A stretch of 64,000 nt of DNA from Isoetes taiwanensis (lineage: Eukaryota; Streptophyta; Lycopodiopsida; Isoetales; Isoetaceae): assembly GCA_021234155.1 (NCBI GenBank), contig JAJEKV010000030.1:7373890-7437889 (forward strand), given 5' to 3'. Below, piece after piece: positions 12,267 through 24,364 of this stretch. Position numbers and translations under genes: made by a program. Positions within the stretch are counted from its first letter, which is position 1, and the number at the start of each line of letters is the position of its first letter. The notes below the pieces were generated by a model. That model did no database searches, had not been told where the DNA came from, and saw only the letters and a list, made by a program, of their open reading frames with translations.

Positions 12267-12324
12267 CCTAAGGCATTTGGGGGAAATAAACTATGCCTAA
12301 GGCATTTGGAGAAAATAAACTATG
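12267..12324 (+). repeat. 29-bp tandem duplication
   Basis: Two adjacent 29-bp units beginning CCTAAGGCATTTGG and ending AATAAACTATG differ at only one or two bases (GGGGGAAAT against GGAGAAAAT). Confidence 0.9.
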
Positions 12325-12429
12325 ATTGGCACAGCATGCTGGTCCTTTATTTTGACGTCTTGGTTTTGTTGCAGAAGCCAAAAGGTATTTTGTTGAAGGA
12401 TGTTGGCCATAATGGGCATAGTTATGGTT

Positions 12430-12530
12430 TTGAATTGACTGTCAAATTATGACTTTGAACTATGATTTAAGCCACTTCACCCTCCGGCCATGGAGGGCAA
12501 CCCTCCGTGCACAGCACCTTGTTTATTTTC
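12430..12530 (+). repeat. Dispersed repeat with GGAGGGCAACCCTCC hairpin, copy 1
   Basis: It contains a 6-bp GGAGGG/CCCTCC hairpin with a CAA loop at 12492-12506 and matches 13580-13675 in the same orientation, from TATGATTTAAGCCAC through the hairpin to the GCACCTT word. The pair sits on the 5' side of the Helitron fragment. Helitrons carry a GC-rich hairpin near their 3' end, but no CTRR terminus is visible here. Confidence 0.7.
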
Positions 12531-13364
12531 TTTGCTGTTGTTTTTTTAAGTTGGTGGCACAGAGAATAAAGCAATAGAGGATTCACATTCTAATTTTCAA
12601 CAAGTAACTATAAGCCACTGCAAAATATGTGGCTTGTCAGCAAAGACATGGGGAATTGTTGATGATAGAAATATAATCATGGAAATTCTGTGACTTAGTA
12701 ATGCAGTATTGGTAGAAAAGATTTAAGATAGAATGTATCACTTATAACGCTTGCACCTGTTGTCAATATTAAGGGCCAAAATTTGTTCTAATCTGTTTAT
12801 GTAAAATAAATGGCTTGAGGACCAATTTGTCCAGGTATTTGTCCCTGAGGATCAAGCAAAACCCACTTCATGTCATGGGGGCTTTGAGAAAAAGAAAACA
12901 AAGACATGACCAAAAATTCGAATCCAAAGACCTTATAAACCTCTGGTCTGAGAAGAGCTATAATCCCAAAGAGCAAGAAACTCAAAATATCACTAATCAT
13001 CTAAAGATGTTACGTGGACAATACATGGCCTTAGGCTAGGAAAACACTCGAATAGGTTAAACTAATATGGTGTTCACCTAAACATTTGGATTACTTCTTT
13101 GCAATGATCTATCATGCATGTTGAAGTCAAGATCCATTGGAGTTTATATAATGTAAAGGTTTGAGGATACCATGTTGTCTTTATTACACACTCTTGACTT
13201 CAACATCTATGTCGAATAGCTCTTCCCAAAAACAAAAATACTTTATACATATTGATTGTTTTTCAAGAGAGACACGTTGTTGGTTTTTAATGTTTGAGAG
13301 GTACAAAATGAGCATTTTTGTTCTGAACACTAATGGTCTCTGGTCACAATGTGGATTAATACAT

Positions 13365-13470
13365 TTTTGGGTTGCCCCTAAGGGGGCAAACCTTTGTTTA
13401 TGTGGGCTTTTGGCATATCCTAGGTATATGCTAGAATATACCTAGGATATGCTGTGATTGCTCCAAACCT
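13365..13470 (+). repeat. Dispersed repeat copy 2 with a 16-bp palindrome
   Basis: This is the partner of 339-430. It carries GTTGCCCCTAAGGGGGCAAACC and then, at 13413-13452, a perfect inverted repeat GCATATCCTAGGTATA ... TATACCTAGGATATGC with an 8-base loop. Confidence 0.75.
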
Positions 13471-13579
13471 ACTCTTACCTGTAAACTCTCGGTCGCCATT
13501 GTTGCTCTGCGGCTGGTGAGGAGTTAGTGATACAAATGGGTACCATCATCTTCATAAAATGACAATGTTCTAAAATAGC

Positions 13580-13675
13580 AATTTTGATTGATTATAAAAA
13601 CATAACTTTCAAGTATGATTTAAGCCACCTCAGGCCACGGAGGGCAACCCTCCGTGCGCAACACCTTATTTTTTT
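13580..13675 (+). repeat. Dispersed repeat with GGAGGGCAACCCTCC hairpin, copy 2
   Basis: Copy of 12430-12530. Here the hairpin is a perfect 8-bp stem, ACGGAGGG-CAA-CCCTCCGT (13637-13655). The extra two base pairs compared with copy 1 suggest the stem is the intact form. Confidence 0.75.
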
Positions 13676-13892
13676 TGTCCCTTCAGGGCCTAGGGGTGGT
13701 CTTTTATAACATGAGCTCCAAACTTAGAAAATGTTGCAATGGAACTACATGGAAAATGGATCATGGAATATGAAATAATATTAATATATTAAACAACAAG
13801 GGATACCGTATATTGTAGAACACAAGAATGTGCATGACATATTCAACAAGACATGGACTTATTTAGATTTAATAGATAGCACTTCAAGGATG

Positions 13893-14290
13893 TCATTATA
13901 AGATATATGTGTTGTCTAATTCTTCTTGGTTTTAATAATTTCTATAAGTTTTAGTATATAAATTTATCTTTAAATTAAAGGTATAATGGTTATCAAAGCA
14001 TAAGATTACTTTGTAGATTAATTTTCACTTGAATATGTTTAGAAATAGACATTTTGAGAATATAAATTTTCAATTTTTAGTACTTTAACAGATCTAAAAC
14101 TTGGCAATCAGTTTGATAAGCGATTGATTTCAAATTATTATGACAATTTTGCAATTTACAAACTCTTAAAAATATTTTAAGAAATGTTCTAGGTTGAAAT
14201 TAATTAAACAGTAAAGTTTATGTTTTAATAACTTTTTTTTATTGTTTATTATGAATTAAATAATATGAAAAATAAAAGAGACGATTGTCC
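13893..14290 (+). repeat. AT-rich dispersed repeat, copy 1 (partial)
   Basis: From CATTATAAGATATATG onward this matches 30032 onward in the same orientation and 25480-25790 in the opposite orientation. Shared words include TATAAGTTTTAGTATATA, CTTTAAATTAA, TTAACAGATCTAAAA and TTGAAATTAATTAAA. No coding potential is seen. It is a transposon-derived repeat of unknown class. Confidence 0.8.
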
Positions 14291-14496
14291 AATGCAGAAA
14301 ACTCATTACTGTTATAGTGATATCAATGGAAACAGCTGAATCAATATCTCCTCTTACCAAATAAGTGAGAAGTATCGTGAAATTTTGCAATTTCTAACTG
14401 TTACTATATTCGGACCAAGTCTTCCTCATCTGTAATCCGAAGTTGAACTCTGACTCTGCATCATTCCTCAAGTTATTTAGAATTTTTTCGCATGCT

Positions 14497-14705
14497 TTTA
14501 ACCAACAATTGCGCGATCTTTGCAATCATGTTTCTTTGTATGAGCCCCGGGATTTCCAGCAAAAGTATCAAAGTGCGCCTCCAGACTTATTGATAAAGAT
14601 GGCATCCGATTGTCCCATATGTTTATCCCGTGTTAAAGTGTCAATTATCACCATACATAAGGCTCCCAAAAATAAACTATTGTCAGTTTTATGGGTTATT
14701 TTTTG
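14497..14705 (+). repeat. Dispersed repeat (TTGCGCGATCTTTGCAATCA family), copy 1
   Basis: It matches 26107-26318 in the same orientation, sharing TTGCGCGATCTTTGCAATCA, GGGATTTCCA, AAAGATGGCATCCGATTGTC and TTTTATGGGTTATTTTT. The piece just upstream (14410-14465, CAAGTCTTCCTC...) also has a relative at 29667-29745. Confidence 0.8.
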
Positions 14706-15444
14706 ACATACCTTCCATCCTTGGATGTCTTTAGAGTCTTTTACACATGCTTGTTGAACTGCAAAACAATACTCGTATTATTTTGTGATTTTCTTTTCTA
14801 GCATTTGGCTAAAGAGATCAAAGATTAGTGCAGGCGCGAAAAAAGTTAAGCTAAAATTATTATTTTTTTCTCAATTTTTTTCATTTACTTTAGCCAACAT
14901 ATTTTGAAAATATGCTAAAAAATCGCCAAATAGCTAAGTTTAGCTCATAAATAATTCCATGGCTGTGAATCTAGAATAAAATCTGAGGTAAATATCCGGA
15001 AAAAATCTGAAGCAAGAACAACAATAACGCATGCAAATCCAGGGGAAAAAAAAAACCTTTCTTAAAGCCGGGAGCTCTTATGTGTACTCCTCATAGCCCC
15101 GGTTAGATGGTGTCGAATCCAGTTGTAGATACAGTTAGATCCAGCAAATGTCGTCATCTCCATGTCCTGCAAAACATACGAAGGAATGGATCACTTGGCA
15201 CCCACATCCGGCAGCATGAGGACTTCAATCTTTCTCTAGTTTCAGAACCACAAATAGAAGCTTAAAACTTCCTAAAACTAAACCATTTCCACAAAGCCCA
15301 AAAAATTAAAAAAAAAACCCCTACTTTTAAAAAACATTGGCAAATCGTCTATTGCAAATCTTATGACCTATACACTAAAATTTAATGACATTATAATGCA
15401 TGAAGAACAGCCATGTACCACTGCCTCCAAAGGTTGCAGCGGCC
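14706..15444. other. Spacer, nothing recognised
   Basis: AT-rich sequence between the repeat at 14.7 kb and the target site of element I. No open frame or repeat worth naming was found. Confidence 0.5.
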
Positions 15445-15449
15445 CCAAT
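15445..15449. repeat. Target-site duplication of element I, left
   Basis: CCAAT immediately before the TG of the 5' LTR. It is identical to 24977-24981 after the 3' LTR. Confidence 0.9.
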
Positions 15450-16044
15450 TGCTAGCCTCAGGCCCGCGTACACACAAAGTCTATACTTGCCGCATGAGGG
15501 CGAGGCCCCACTCTACCAAGAGGATCCACATACTCAAGGTCAAAGCTCCTCCAAGAAGGTAATATCCAAAGGTGGGACCCACTCGCCGGCCACTACTTGT
15601 CTCATAAAGACGGGCCATGCACAAATGCATTCCCTCGCTCGAAAGTGCCTGGGTAGTGGAGCACGCCAGCCGCCATGAGGACTTCATTCGTGCCCTGTGA
15701 GGGCCACCTGGTGGTTCCTCATATCAGAGTATTTGCTCCCTTCCTGCAAGGAGGTTCAGTGTTCTTTTGTGTCACTACAGAAAGGCATATGCCGTCGTCA
15801 CAGCGCCTTTTTGAGCCTTCATTGTGCACTTGTTTTGACTTCAATGGATCACGTGTTCTCCACAAGCAAGTTCTGTGTGTTTCATCGGTATTGCAATTGC
15901 CGCTTTATCGAAGTTTTCTTTCGTTTCTTTCCTTCCTCATAGCAAAAATCCTGCTGCGGACAAGAAAAGTGTCTCAGATTCGCCCCGCCGGACTACCATC
16001 TCACGTAGATCCGTCTCCTCAAGTATCCAGCCCTACCCCAAACA
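15450..16044 (+). repeat. 5' LTR of element I (595 bp)
   Basis: It begins TGCTAGCCTCAGGCCC and ends CTACCCCAAACA. It aligns end to end with 24319-24976, including CACTACAGAAAG, GCGCCTTTTTGAGCCTTCAT and CGTGTTCTCCACAAG. The two LTRs differ by many substitutions and several indels, so the insertion is old. Confidence 0.93.
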
Positions 16045-16045
16045 C

Positions 16046-16066
16046 TGGCGCTCGCTGTCGCTCACT
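16046..16066 (+). promoter_or_regulatory. Primer-binding site of element I
   Basis: TGGCGCTCGCTGTCGCTCAC starts two bases after the LTR end and resembles the TGGCGCCGTTGCCGGGG type that is complementary to tRNA-Asp 3' ends in Athila elements, with a few mutations. It would prime minus-strand DNA synthesis. Confidence 0.65.
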
Positions 16067-18592
16067 TCAAATATTGATACCATGTTCAACTCTCTTTACT
16101 CCCCATCATATTCAACACCGATGAGTCAAGACGCCGCCGCCATGAATCCGCGCGACGCCCCGCTAATATAAGCCCCAATTTTTCCATACTCGTTCGGGAT
16201 TGTCTTCCTGTAATGCAGGAGCTAACTGCTCCACCTACACCACGCATTAACTTTTCCGCATCAATTCTCCCCTCGCGGGAAGGTCACATACCCGCTCCTC
16301 GCTCGGCCATTATCATGCGTAGAGGTCGCGAACACGCCTCTTGAATTTACTCAACGGAATCCTAACTCAAGATCCTGGACAGTAACTAATCGCGAATTCT
16401 CCGGAACACCGCAAAAATGTTTTCTCTATTGGTAATCTTTTCTAGGGAACTTCTACTCACCGCCTTACCTTTAGCCACCTCTACAACCGCTCTCTAATCG
16501 CTCCCCACACTGCTCATGCCTCGTCACAACCTTTCGTTCTACTCACAATCAAGCCAAGCATCTCTTTACTAATTCACACAACCTATGCCAGCTTTGCATC
16601 TATGCAAAGAAATCAACACCTATCAGTTTTTCTTTTCCACAAATGCAAAACACCCATTCATGCTCTCGACTCACACATGCTTTAAAACTCCCATCCACTT
16701 TTGGAAATGATAGCAAACACATAGACCAGAGTGCTTCAAGCTCATTATTGATGAATTTGAGTCAATGGTGATCTCAATGGTCACCCGGATCCAAAACTAA
16801 ATTCCACATCTTTTCGGGACGACCAAGGTGGAGCACCCTACCTAATGGTCGATGGCAAACAAAAGCCACCGAAAATAAGTGATTGATACACATGAAGACT
16901 TCTTTTTCTTTCCTATTACCAAGACTTTGCGATGATCAACAATCATTTAATCCACCTCAACACACTCCGCGTAACCTGTAGACCGGTCAGACTTTGCGTG
17001 CATCGCATCAAGTAGTAATCTTAACAATAAGTTGAAGGAATTTCAAACCCAAAGCCAAATTCTAGTGTGGTTTCTTCCAAGGCTTACCTCACATCCGATT
17101 TATGACTGAGTATCAGCGCCCCAAGACACAAGCAAGAAGCCATTAAATGGTCACCACTGCTCACATGTTTCCTCACGCGCAGATCGCCAATATACTCCCA
17201 TTTCGCCAGCACCCACGCGATCTCCCGACCGCTTCCACTCGCAGCTTCCCCAAGAAATAACATTTGCGTACTATTTGCCGCGATCAGATATCCGCTTATC
17301 GAGTGTAACTGCGGATAGCATGATCCACTGCGAACGCCAGTAGCATGCGTAACCACACCACTTAAAATGCATAAACTAACGGCATCAAATCCGTGACGAC
17401 AACGCCTTTGTCTACCTCGCGCGGCGGTACCACTAAATCAACCATTGCATACGTGCACGTACCTACCTAATAACAACAACAACCCCAAAGAATAATAAAG
17501 AACTGGCTAACGCGGACCTCCTCGCTCCACTTTGATCCAAGCAAGTCTCACGTTTCAATCAGACTAATGGGGTCATCGTCATAGATTATCCCGAAACTTC
17601 CTCAAGTTCAAATACAAATTCGCACCAATCAAAACCACGCATGGCGCTTCCACACCTTTCAAGCATAAGCCAAGGAAGGCAAGGCCCACGCCTGCTCAAA
17701 CTACCACCACGCCACTCACACAAATAACAACTACACGCCTAACAAAGAAAACAACTCAAAACAATTGGATGATCAACTCCAAGAAGAAATTTACCATGCA
17801 ATCAACACCACTTTGAATCCTCCAACCGGATTGAGGTTCTCATTCCCCACGCCATAAGCACCCCTGCACCAAGTTTTTGGTACCGAGCCTCGTACCAACA
17901 CGCATCAACCAAATCACTCATTTTGCACCTAACTGATCAACTACTTCCTCATGTTCAACCTAAACTTCAGAAAAGTCTCTGTCTAATCCTACCTAACGCG
18001 TATGTATGCACTCAAGTCTCCGCTACACGCTACCACACGACGGAGCCACGACCACTTAATGCCACGTACATCCGCACACCACCACTCAACATTGTCGGCC
18101 AAGTCGACCTCCTCAATAAGGTAGAATACATATCTATTGTCGAAGCAACAACAACCCACCTGATCCACCACACCACCTAACCTTCCCCTAACTTCAACAA
18201 GAACTTGCTAAAATCAAAATTCCTCTCAAAATTCTCATTTGCATCATCCTGCACAACTATGTCCAGCACTACTTGTTAACATTTTACAAAAACCCAGATA
18301 CTCATAATGCCGACAACACCCACTTGCATGCACACGTAGTAGCCAAAAGGTCGCTTCACCATGTTCGACCACAGGTGGCAACAAGCAGTCAATCTTTTAT
18401 TACAAAGATAATCCATCTATTACCAAGTATAAGGAGCTCCATATCGCCTCTTATGACATCAAGCTTCATGTAAATGGCCATATCACGCCTAATTACAAGG
18501 AGTTTACACAACCAATACCAAACAATATTGGAGATCTACAATTTACTATGAATTGCTTGGAGTGAGCGTGAGAAGATCCTGGAGATTATGAA
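16067..18592 (+). other. Gag-side interior of element I, no readable frame
   Basis: Position says this should hold gag. No frame longer than about 100 codons survives and I could not recognise a gag or zinc-knuckle motif. The composition (high C on the plus strand, TCACC and CAACTTC words) is like the rest of the interior. Confidence 0.5.
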
Positions 18593-19660
18593 ATGTTAGT
18601 AGGACGACCCTTTTTGGAGACAAGCTAAAAGCATTCACCATCAGCCGCGATCAACTTGTTATCACGTGATGGCAAGCTTCCATTCACACGATGTATCCAC
18701 CACGCCGCATCACTTCAGAGATCACGCTGAATCGCATGTTGATTCCGAACAAGTTTGCAACACCTATCGCTACAAGCCAAGGGTTTGCCACCACCTGCCA
18801 ATTCGCATTACAATCAACCATGGGAAGACATGATATTGGGATAAAGGCAGAGTAACGCCGTTGACTTCTATTTGACACCTCAGAATAACGCTACCACATT
18901 GGCGTTCCACATGAGGAGATCTACCCCAAATTCTCCTCCCCGCTCAAGAAGACACCACACCAACTCCTAAAGGGCACGCCACCATTTTTCGTAAATTGGT
19001 CAACATGAACATCCTCGACGCATTCTCAGCCAGCCCCACACCGCTCGATGACTGTCATTCCACACATTCAAATCCCCGCAAGAGGACATAAATATATTGC
19101 CCAAACCAACTAATCCGATTGGCACACCACGCCAAAGATTCAGTGAGCAAGCCATTGCGCCTATTCAAACGCTTCAAGCATTATCTTGCTTGGAGCTACA
19201 AAGACCTCCTCGAGGTATCAAGAAAGAATTGGGACAACTCTATTCCCACTGGTTGCATGCTAGACCCATCTAGTTAACGATAGCATTCCAGCTAACCCAA
19301 ACTGTATCGCGGAAAAGGTTAAAATGGCCCGATGCTTTGACGCCGGATCGTATTCCACGAGGTCAAACATCTCGTAATGGGTAAGTCCTATTGCTATTGC
19401 CTCAAACATAATGGAAAATTCGCTTGTGTGATTTTTATAGAAAAACTCAACTGGCCACCTGACCGACTACTTCTCTCCCTTCACGCGATCAAGTGTTGAA
19501 GATGTAGCAGCCAATGATGTACTCCTTCATGGACGGCCCGCTATAATCAACACAGAGACCATCAATGGGTATATGGATTTTGTTGTCCCATGGACCCACC
19601 GCAATCAACACTTCGTGGCACGCTACATCTTCTAGTCTTCTCACGACTATGCAACTAAAA
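18593..19660 (+). pseudogene. Element I protease/reverse transcriptase remnants
   Basis: At 18593-18619 the sequence reads MLVGRPFLE, matching the (I/L)LGRPFLAT block at the end of plant Ty3/gypsy proteases. At about 19188-19209, AWSYKDL matches the AWSYxDMPGI block just upstream of the RT domain in Tat-type elements. At about 19395-19440 an EVKHL...HNGKF stretch matches the block before CVDYRDLN, and at 19529 an MDG matches SFMDGxxGYNQI. The blocks are in the order expected for protease then RT but in different frames. No YxDD box could be read. Confidence 0.65.
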
Positions 19661-22600
19661 TGGGCTGGAAGCCGCGGTGCTCTACCCTCGACAACACGGG
19701 TTAGCTAGTATACCTAATGGTCTTCATGCACATCATCACGCCATTTGATATCCTTAGTTCAGTGTTAGTGATCGTAGGAGTTCATTTCATCAATCAGCAC
19801 TATTGTCAACTTACTTCCACCATTCGCACATTCATCACAGTAAAAGCACTTCTTTACTATCCCCTGTGGTAATGGCCATCAAAAGCACAAACAAGGTGCT
19901 TATCCAATATCTCCAAGAAGATTTGTGATCCTACAAGAAAAAGATTGGCAAGATAAGTTACTCATGCCAGCTTTTATGGGCCATAATACAACATACAAAG
20001 TAGCAATCAACAACACCTTTTTCGACTTTGTATGGCCAAGAGTTTCGCGCCTTTGAGTTCATTCCTTTACCCTCACTCAAATTTCAAAGAAGTACCGCAA
20101 TGAGTAATCCATCGCTGAAATTTTGTAAAGAACGAGTTTATCAACTGAACAACCGATGAACTTCGCTAAGAGATGCTTTTCTTAGACTTCAACAAGGCAA
20201 ACAACTACAAAACAATGGCATGACAAACACATCAAAAAACAAAAACTTTTCAAATTGGCTTACTCTAGTTCTTCTTACGCACTGGTATAACAACATCCCC
20301 GGCAAACTCAAGCCCGTATGGTCGACCATACAAAATTCGGTGATACCACATCCCTCGAGTTTTACAATTACAAGAATTGAATGGCACTCCACTTCGGCAT
20401 TAGTCAATGGATTTCACTCAAGAAATTTCAAACCCTCACAAGCAAAGATCCTTAGCTCAAGAACAAAATTCATAACAAGATAACACCAACAGGCCAAATT
20501 GTTGAGAAACACTTTTCATTATGTACAAATTGCCTGCCACAAATCAGGATTTTTCAACTTAAACTAAAACAAAAATTGGGAAAAACCCCCCATCATGCCG
20601 CTACTCGCTTCTTTACTCAGCACTCCACTCTGAGGATGCGGAAGCCCCACACCGCTAATTACTCTGAAATTTAACGACACCTCCTAAGCGATCGAAGTTT
20701 ATCTCCCGTGTTGACTACTGCCTCCAACCATGATCCGACATAGGATCCCACGACTCCACAGACGCCACGCATCGACGCCGCCCATCTTGCATGTAATCCA
20801 GCCGCGAAGCTCACCGGATCACAGCATCGAGTTTCCATCTTCATGAATTTTGGTTCTTCTCGACTTTAACCCAACTTCCAAATAAAGCGTAATACCAACC
20901 CTAGCAAATTGCTCACTTCATGTGTCACCTCACAGATATATTCCGTGAATCATTCCCCACCTATATTTTTGTACCTCGCAAAACTTTTCTACCTCTTTTT
21001 AATATTCTCACAACCGCCGCCAGCTAATACTGGCCCGCTTATTAAAAGTTTTATTCTCCCTACGAAACTCACGCATCTTGGTCTCAAGGTCGCCTCTTGA
21101 GATTCTCAATCGCCACGATCTTTCACACGGTCTCCCACGCATCAAAAAAAACTCCTTCCCAACCGCCACTTCCACTCCTCACTTTTCACTTCATATACTC
21201 AATTCGCCCTTCCGACTTCAGACTTAATTCTAATTCAAGATGGCTTCTACTTCCAAGAACTCAACACTCAACGCTGATCGCACTAATGGATCCAAATAAT
21301 TCAAAAATATCAGTTCGCTTTCTTCATCTCCGCACTGCCCACATCCGCATCACTATAACCTCCCGGGTGAGTTCCTGATTGTTTCATTTTCTAGCTTCCA
21401 GAACTCCCTACTTCCCCAAACAAGAACAACAAATTACAAAGAATTTGTATTAAGAACCCGGTGAAGGCGTAAGATGGATATGCTCCCAAGTCGCATATGG
21501 AAACCCTATACTCCTAAACTCCCGTAAACCATAGCTCTTTCTCTTACTCCAATCCTAACAATGTTTGTCTTACCTTTGACATTGGTAAATATGATATTTC
21601 CAAATTCTCGCCGATTCCTTATACGCCGCAGACAAACTAAGTCATTCCACCTTTCCAAAGTACATGATGCCTTTACCAAGTTTTCGAGGAAATTTTGGGT
21701 TACTCCATGAAGAATAATTTATTAATTTATGTTTTCTACCATCTGCATTTCATATCCTCACCAACACCATCAAACAATCTCTCAATTGGACTCAACTCAG
21801 ACGATTTCAACAGAACTACGTACCTTTTTGCAAAAATCCTAATCGCCCCATGGGAGCCCACTTCCAGCTTCTCTATTAATCATCGTATCTCACGCCATCA
21901 TCATGCTCCCCTTCTCAATTGCCAACATCCCCACTTTATTGATGCTTTGAAAGGTCTTCAACCAAACTTCCTCCTTCTCAAAGACTGCCAATCTCAAACC
22001 TGCCGTAAATATTTCACAAATCCACCGCCTCCACTCTCCAGCCCACCTTCAAAACCTATTCCTTCAAGGATACCAACCACCGTAACAACCACCGCTAACC
22101 TTGTGCAACAATTCCACTTTCAAACTCAATGTACGCCAAAAACAAACAAGCAGCAGCACAACAAAACCCTAGTTGATCTCACGCAGTACTCATGGCGACA
22201 CTCATGTTAATGACCATGATCTATAAACAAGGGTGATGTGATCAAAGCCATCCTATCCACCTCACACCGCGGATACCGCCAGTGGAAGTTTGCCTCACCG
22301 CCTTTGATGCCTCCGCTGTGATCATCAAATGTAACTTCATAGCAGCCACCAGTAAGTACCCATTAATGCAGTCCGCGGACCAATCCCCAAGCCGAAGTCA
22401 TCATTAATCAAGATCACTTGGCCGACCGTGAGGCCGTGAGAAGAAGCCTGCACAATCAATTCATGATCCATCGAGAAACCCTTCATCAATCCCAAGAAAT
22501 CATTGGCGAACTCAAGGAGTCCTCAAACAAAAACGACACCAAGTACACGATCTTGAGACACGCTACAACTGTCGTCACGTAATAATGCTACTCGACCGGT

Positions 22601-24308
22601 ACACACTTCTGCATACCCAACTTGATAATGGAGTCCGCGTCACTTAATTTCAAAACCACCTTGCATTAAGGATGCTCACATCGCGATCTCCCCAAGCGCA
22701 AGTTACCAGCTCACGCAACACACGCCAGATGCTCTTGAAATAGCCGCACTCAAAATGCATTCTTGCAAGCCAATTCACTTCAAGCTCCTTCCTCCGATTC
22801 CCAACTTCGGCTAAACCGCATAATCTCACACGCAGTCACTAATCTCGCATCAGCCCGAAAGCAACAAGATATCACGTATTACAAGATACGCTTCCGGAGT
22901 TAGCCGAAAGGTATGCTAGAGCGATGCGTAAGAAAAGTGCAATAAACCTATCAGCTTGCTTCGCTATTCCCCGACTATCCGGCCGCTATCATGCGACTAT
23001 GTGCAAGCAAGGAAAAACACTTTTTATTCTCGCCGAGAAACAAGGGTGATACCACAAGTCCCCCGATCAGATTGAGCATCGAATCCACAATGGCCTTCAT
23101 GTTCGTTCATGAACGGTGCACACTTTTGTGCTCGCCAATTTTTGATATCCTACAGTTGCGTGAGATCTCACTCATTTCGCTTCAAAGACCATAGCCTCCG
23201 CTTATGTCATGCAATTACTTCTACCTGGCACATGTTACCGTGCTCATCCGATAAACGACCGAGAACTTTAAAGGAGAGATACACAGCAGTTCTTTTTAAA
23301 TTTAAGAAGAACAAGTACCTCCAAGACACAAAATTTCGGTGAACCGTTAATTTAATTACGCCTCTTCTTACGTAAAGAAGTGGAGCTATGGCTAGTCAAC
23401 TTGCACGCCCTTCGCACTATACAACTCCTCGGTCAAGAACTTGACCTGCATGAAGAAAAAATTCTACAACATTATGCTTCCTTGCACGTACCAGACACTA
23501 GTCAAAAGTCAGTAACGCCCTCCCCTGATGAGTGGGACCGTGACTGGGTGGGATAAAGACATGTACATTCCAAAGGTATGGGGAGACAGCTTACTGTAAA
23601 CAAATACCGGTAGAAGATATTATTGGAATTCAAGAACAGATGCGTGATGACTTAATTCAACCCCCAAACAACCGAAAGTACACTAGCAAGCTTTGATGCC
23701 CACCTCATCAGCATACAATCAAGATGGGAGACAAGAATTTCGGATCATCAAGTCAAAGAACATGCGATGGACACCGCGAATTGCAAATACAACCAGCACC
23801 CACGCCACCCGGCAGACGAAATGGCTGGAGGGATGAAACTTTGGACAACACCAACAACCGGATATACATGCCCACGCGCACTGTGGAAGACCGCCTGTAA
23901 TGCAATTTCGGTTCAGAACCTTCCTTGCCAAGGCCAAAACTTCAAATTTCGATCCATCTCAGATTTCTAAGCAGCGCACTCGCGCAAAGACTCATGACCA
24001 TACTCCGAGTATGCAAACGCTAGTGCCGTGATCCATTTTTGCAAACCCCTAATGCAAATGCCGAAAGTTCAAGTTGGACTCATTCATACATGAGATCACA
24101 AATCTTCCATCCGAGGATCCACACGCCGAGAACAGATTAAGGCTTTCTCATAGGAGTACCAATGTTTGGCATCCGTGACTAAGCAACTTAAAGACGCACA
24201 CTCTGGAATGGCAGCCAGCCTCCTCATCTCTATGTTCAAGATCGAAGAAGAGGAACGAGGATTCCCACTTCTAATTCCGCGCCCTTTCTAGCCAATAAGT
24301 GTAGTTTG
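19661..24308 (+). other. Interior of element I downstream of RT
   Basis: RNase H and integrase should lie here. I could not read their catalytic blocks with confidence. The longest frame is 171 codons at 21695-22210, serine-, proline- and threonine-rich, and it matches no family I recognise. The purine tract at 24310 closes the region. Confidence 0.5.
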
Positions 24309-24318
24309 GTAGGGGAGG
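24309..24318 (+). promoter_or_regulatory. Polypurine tract of element I
   Basis: GTAGGGGAGG lies immediately before the 3' LTR start and would prime plus-strand DNA synthesis. Its position fixes the LTR boundary at about 24319. Confidence 0.8.
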
Positions 24319-24331
24319 TTAGCCCCCTGCC

Positions 24332-24364
<33 letters not shown>

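Noticed and set aside
21695-22210. 171-codon plus frame as a separate gene
   Set aside because: It lies inside element I, is compositionally biased (S/T/P/N) like the rest of the interior, and has no motif.
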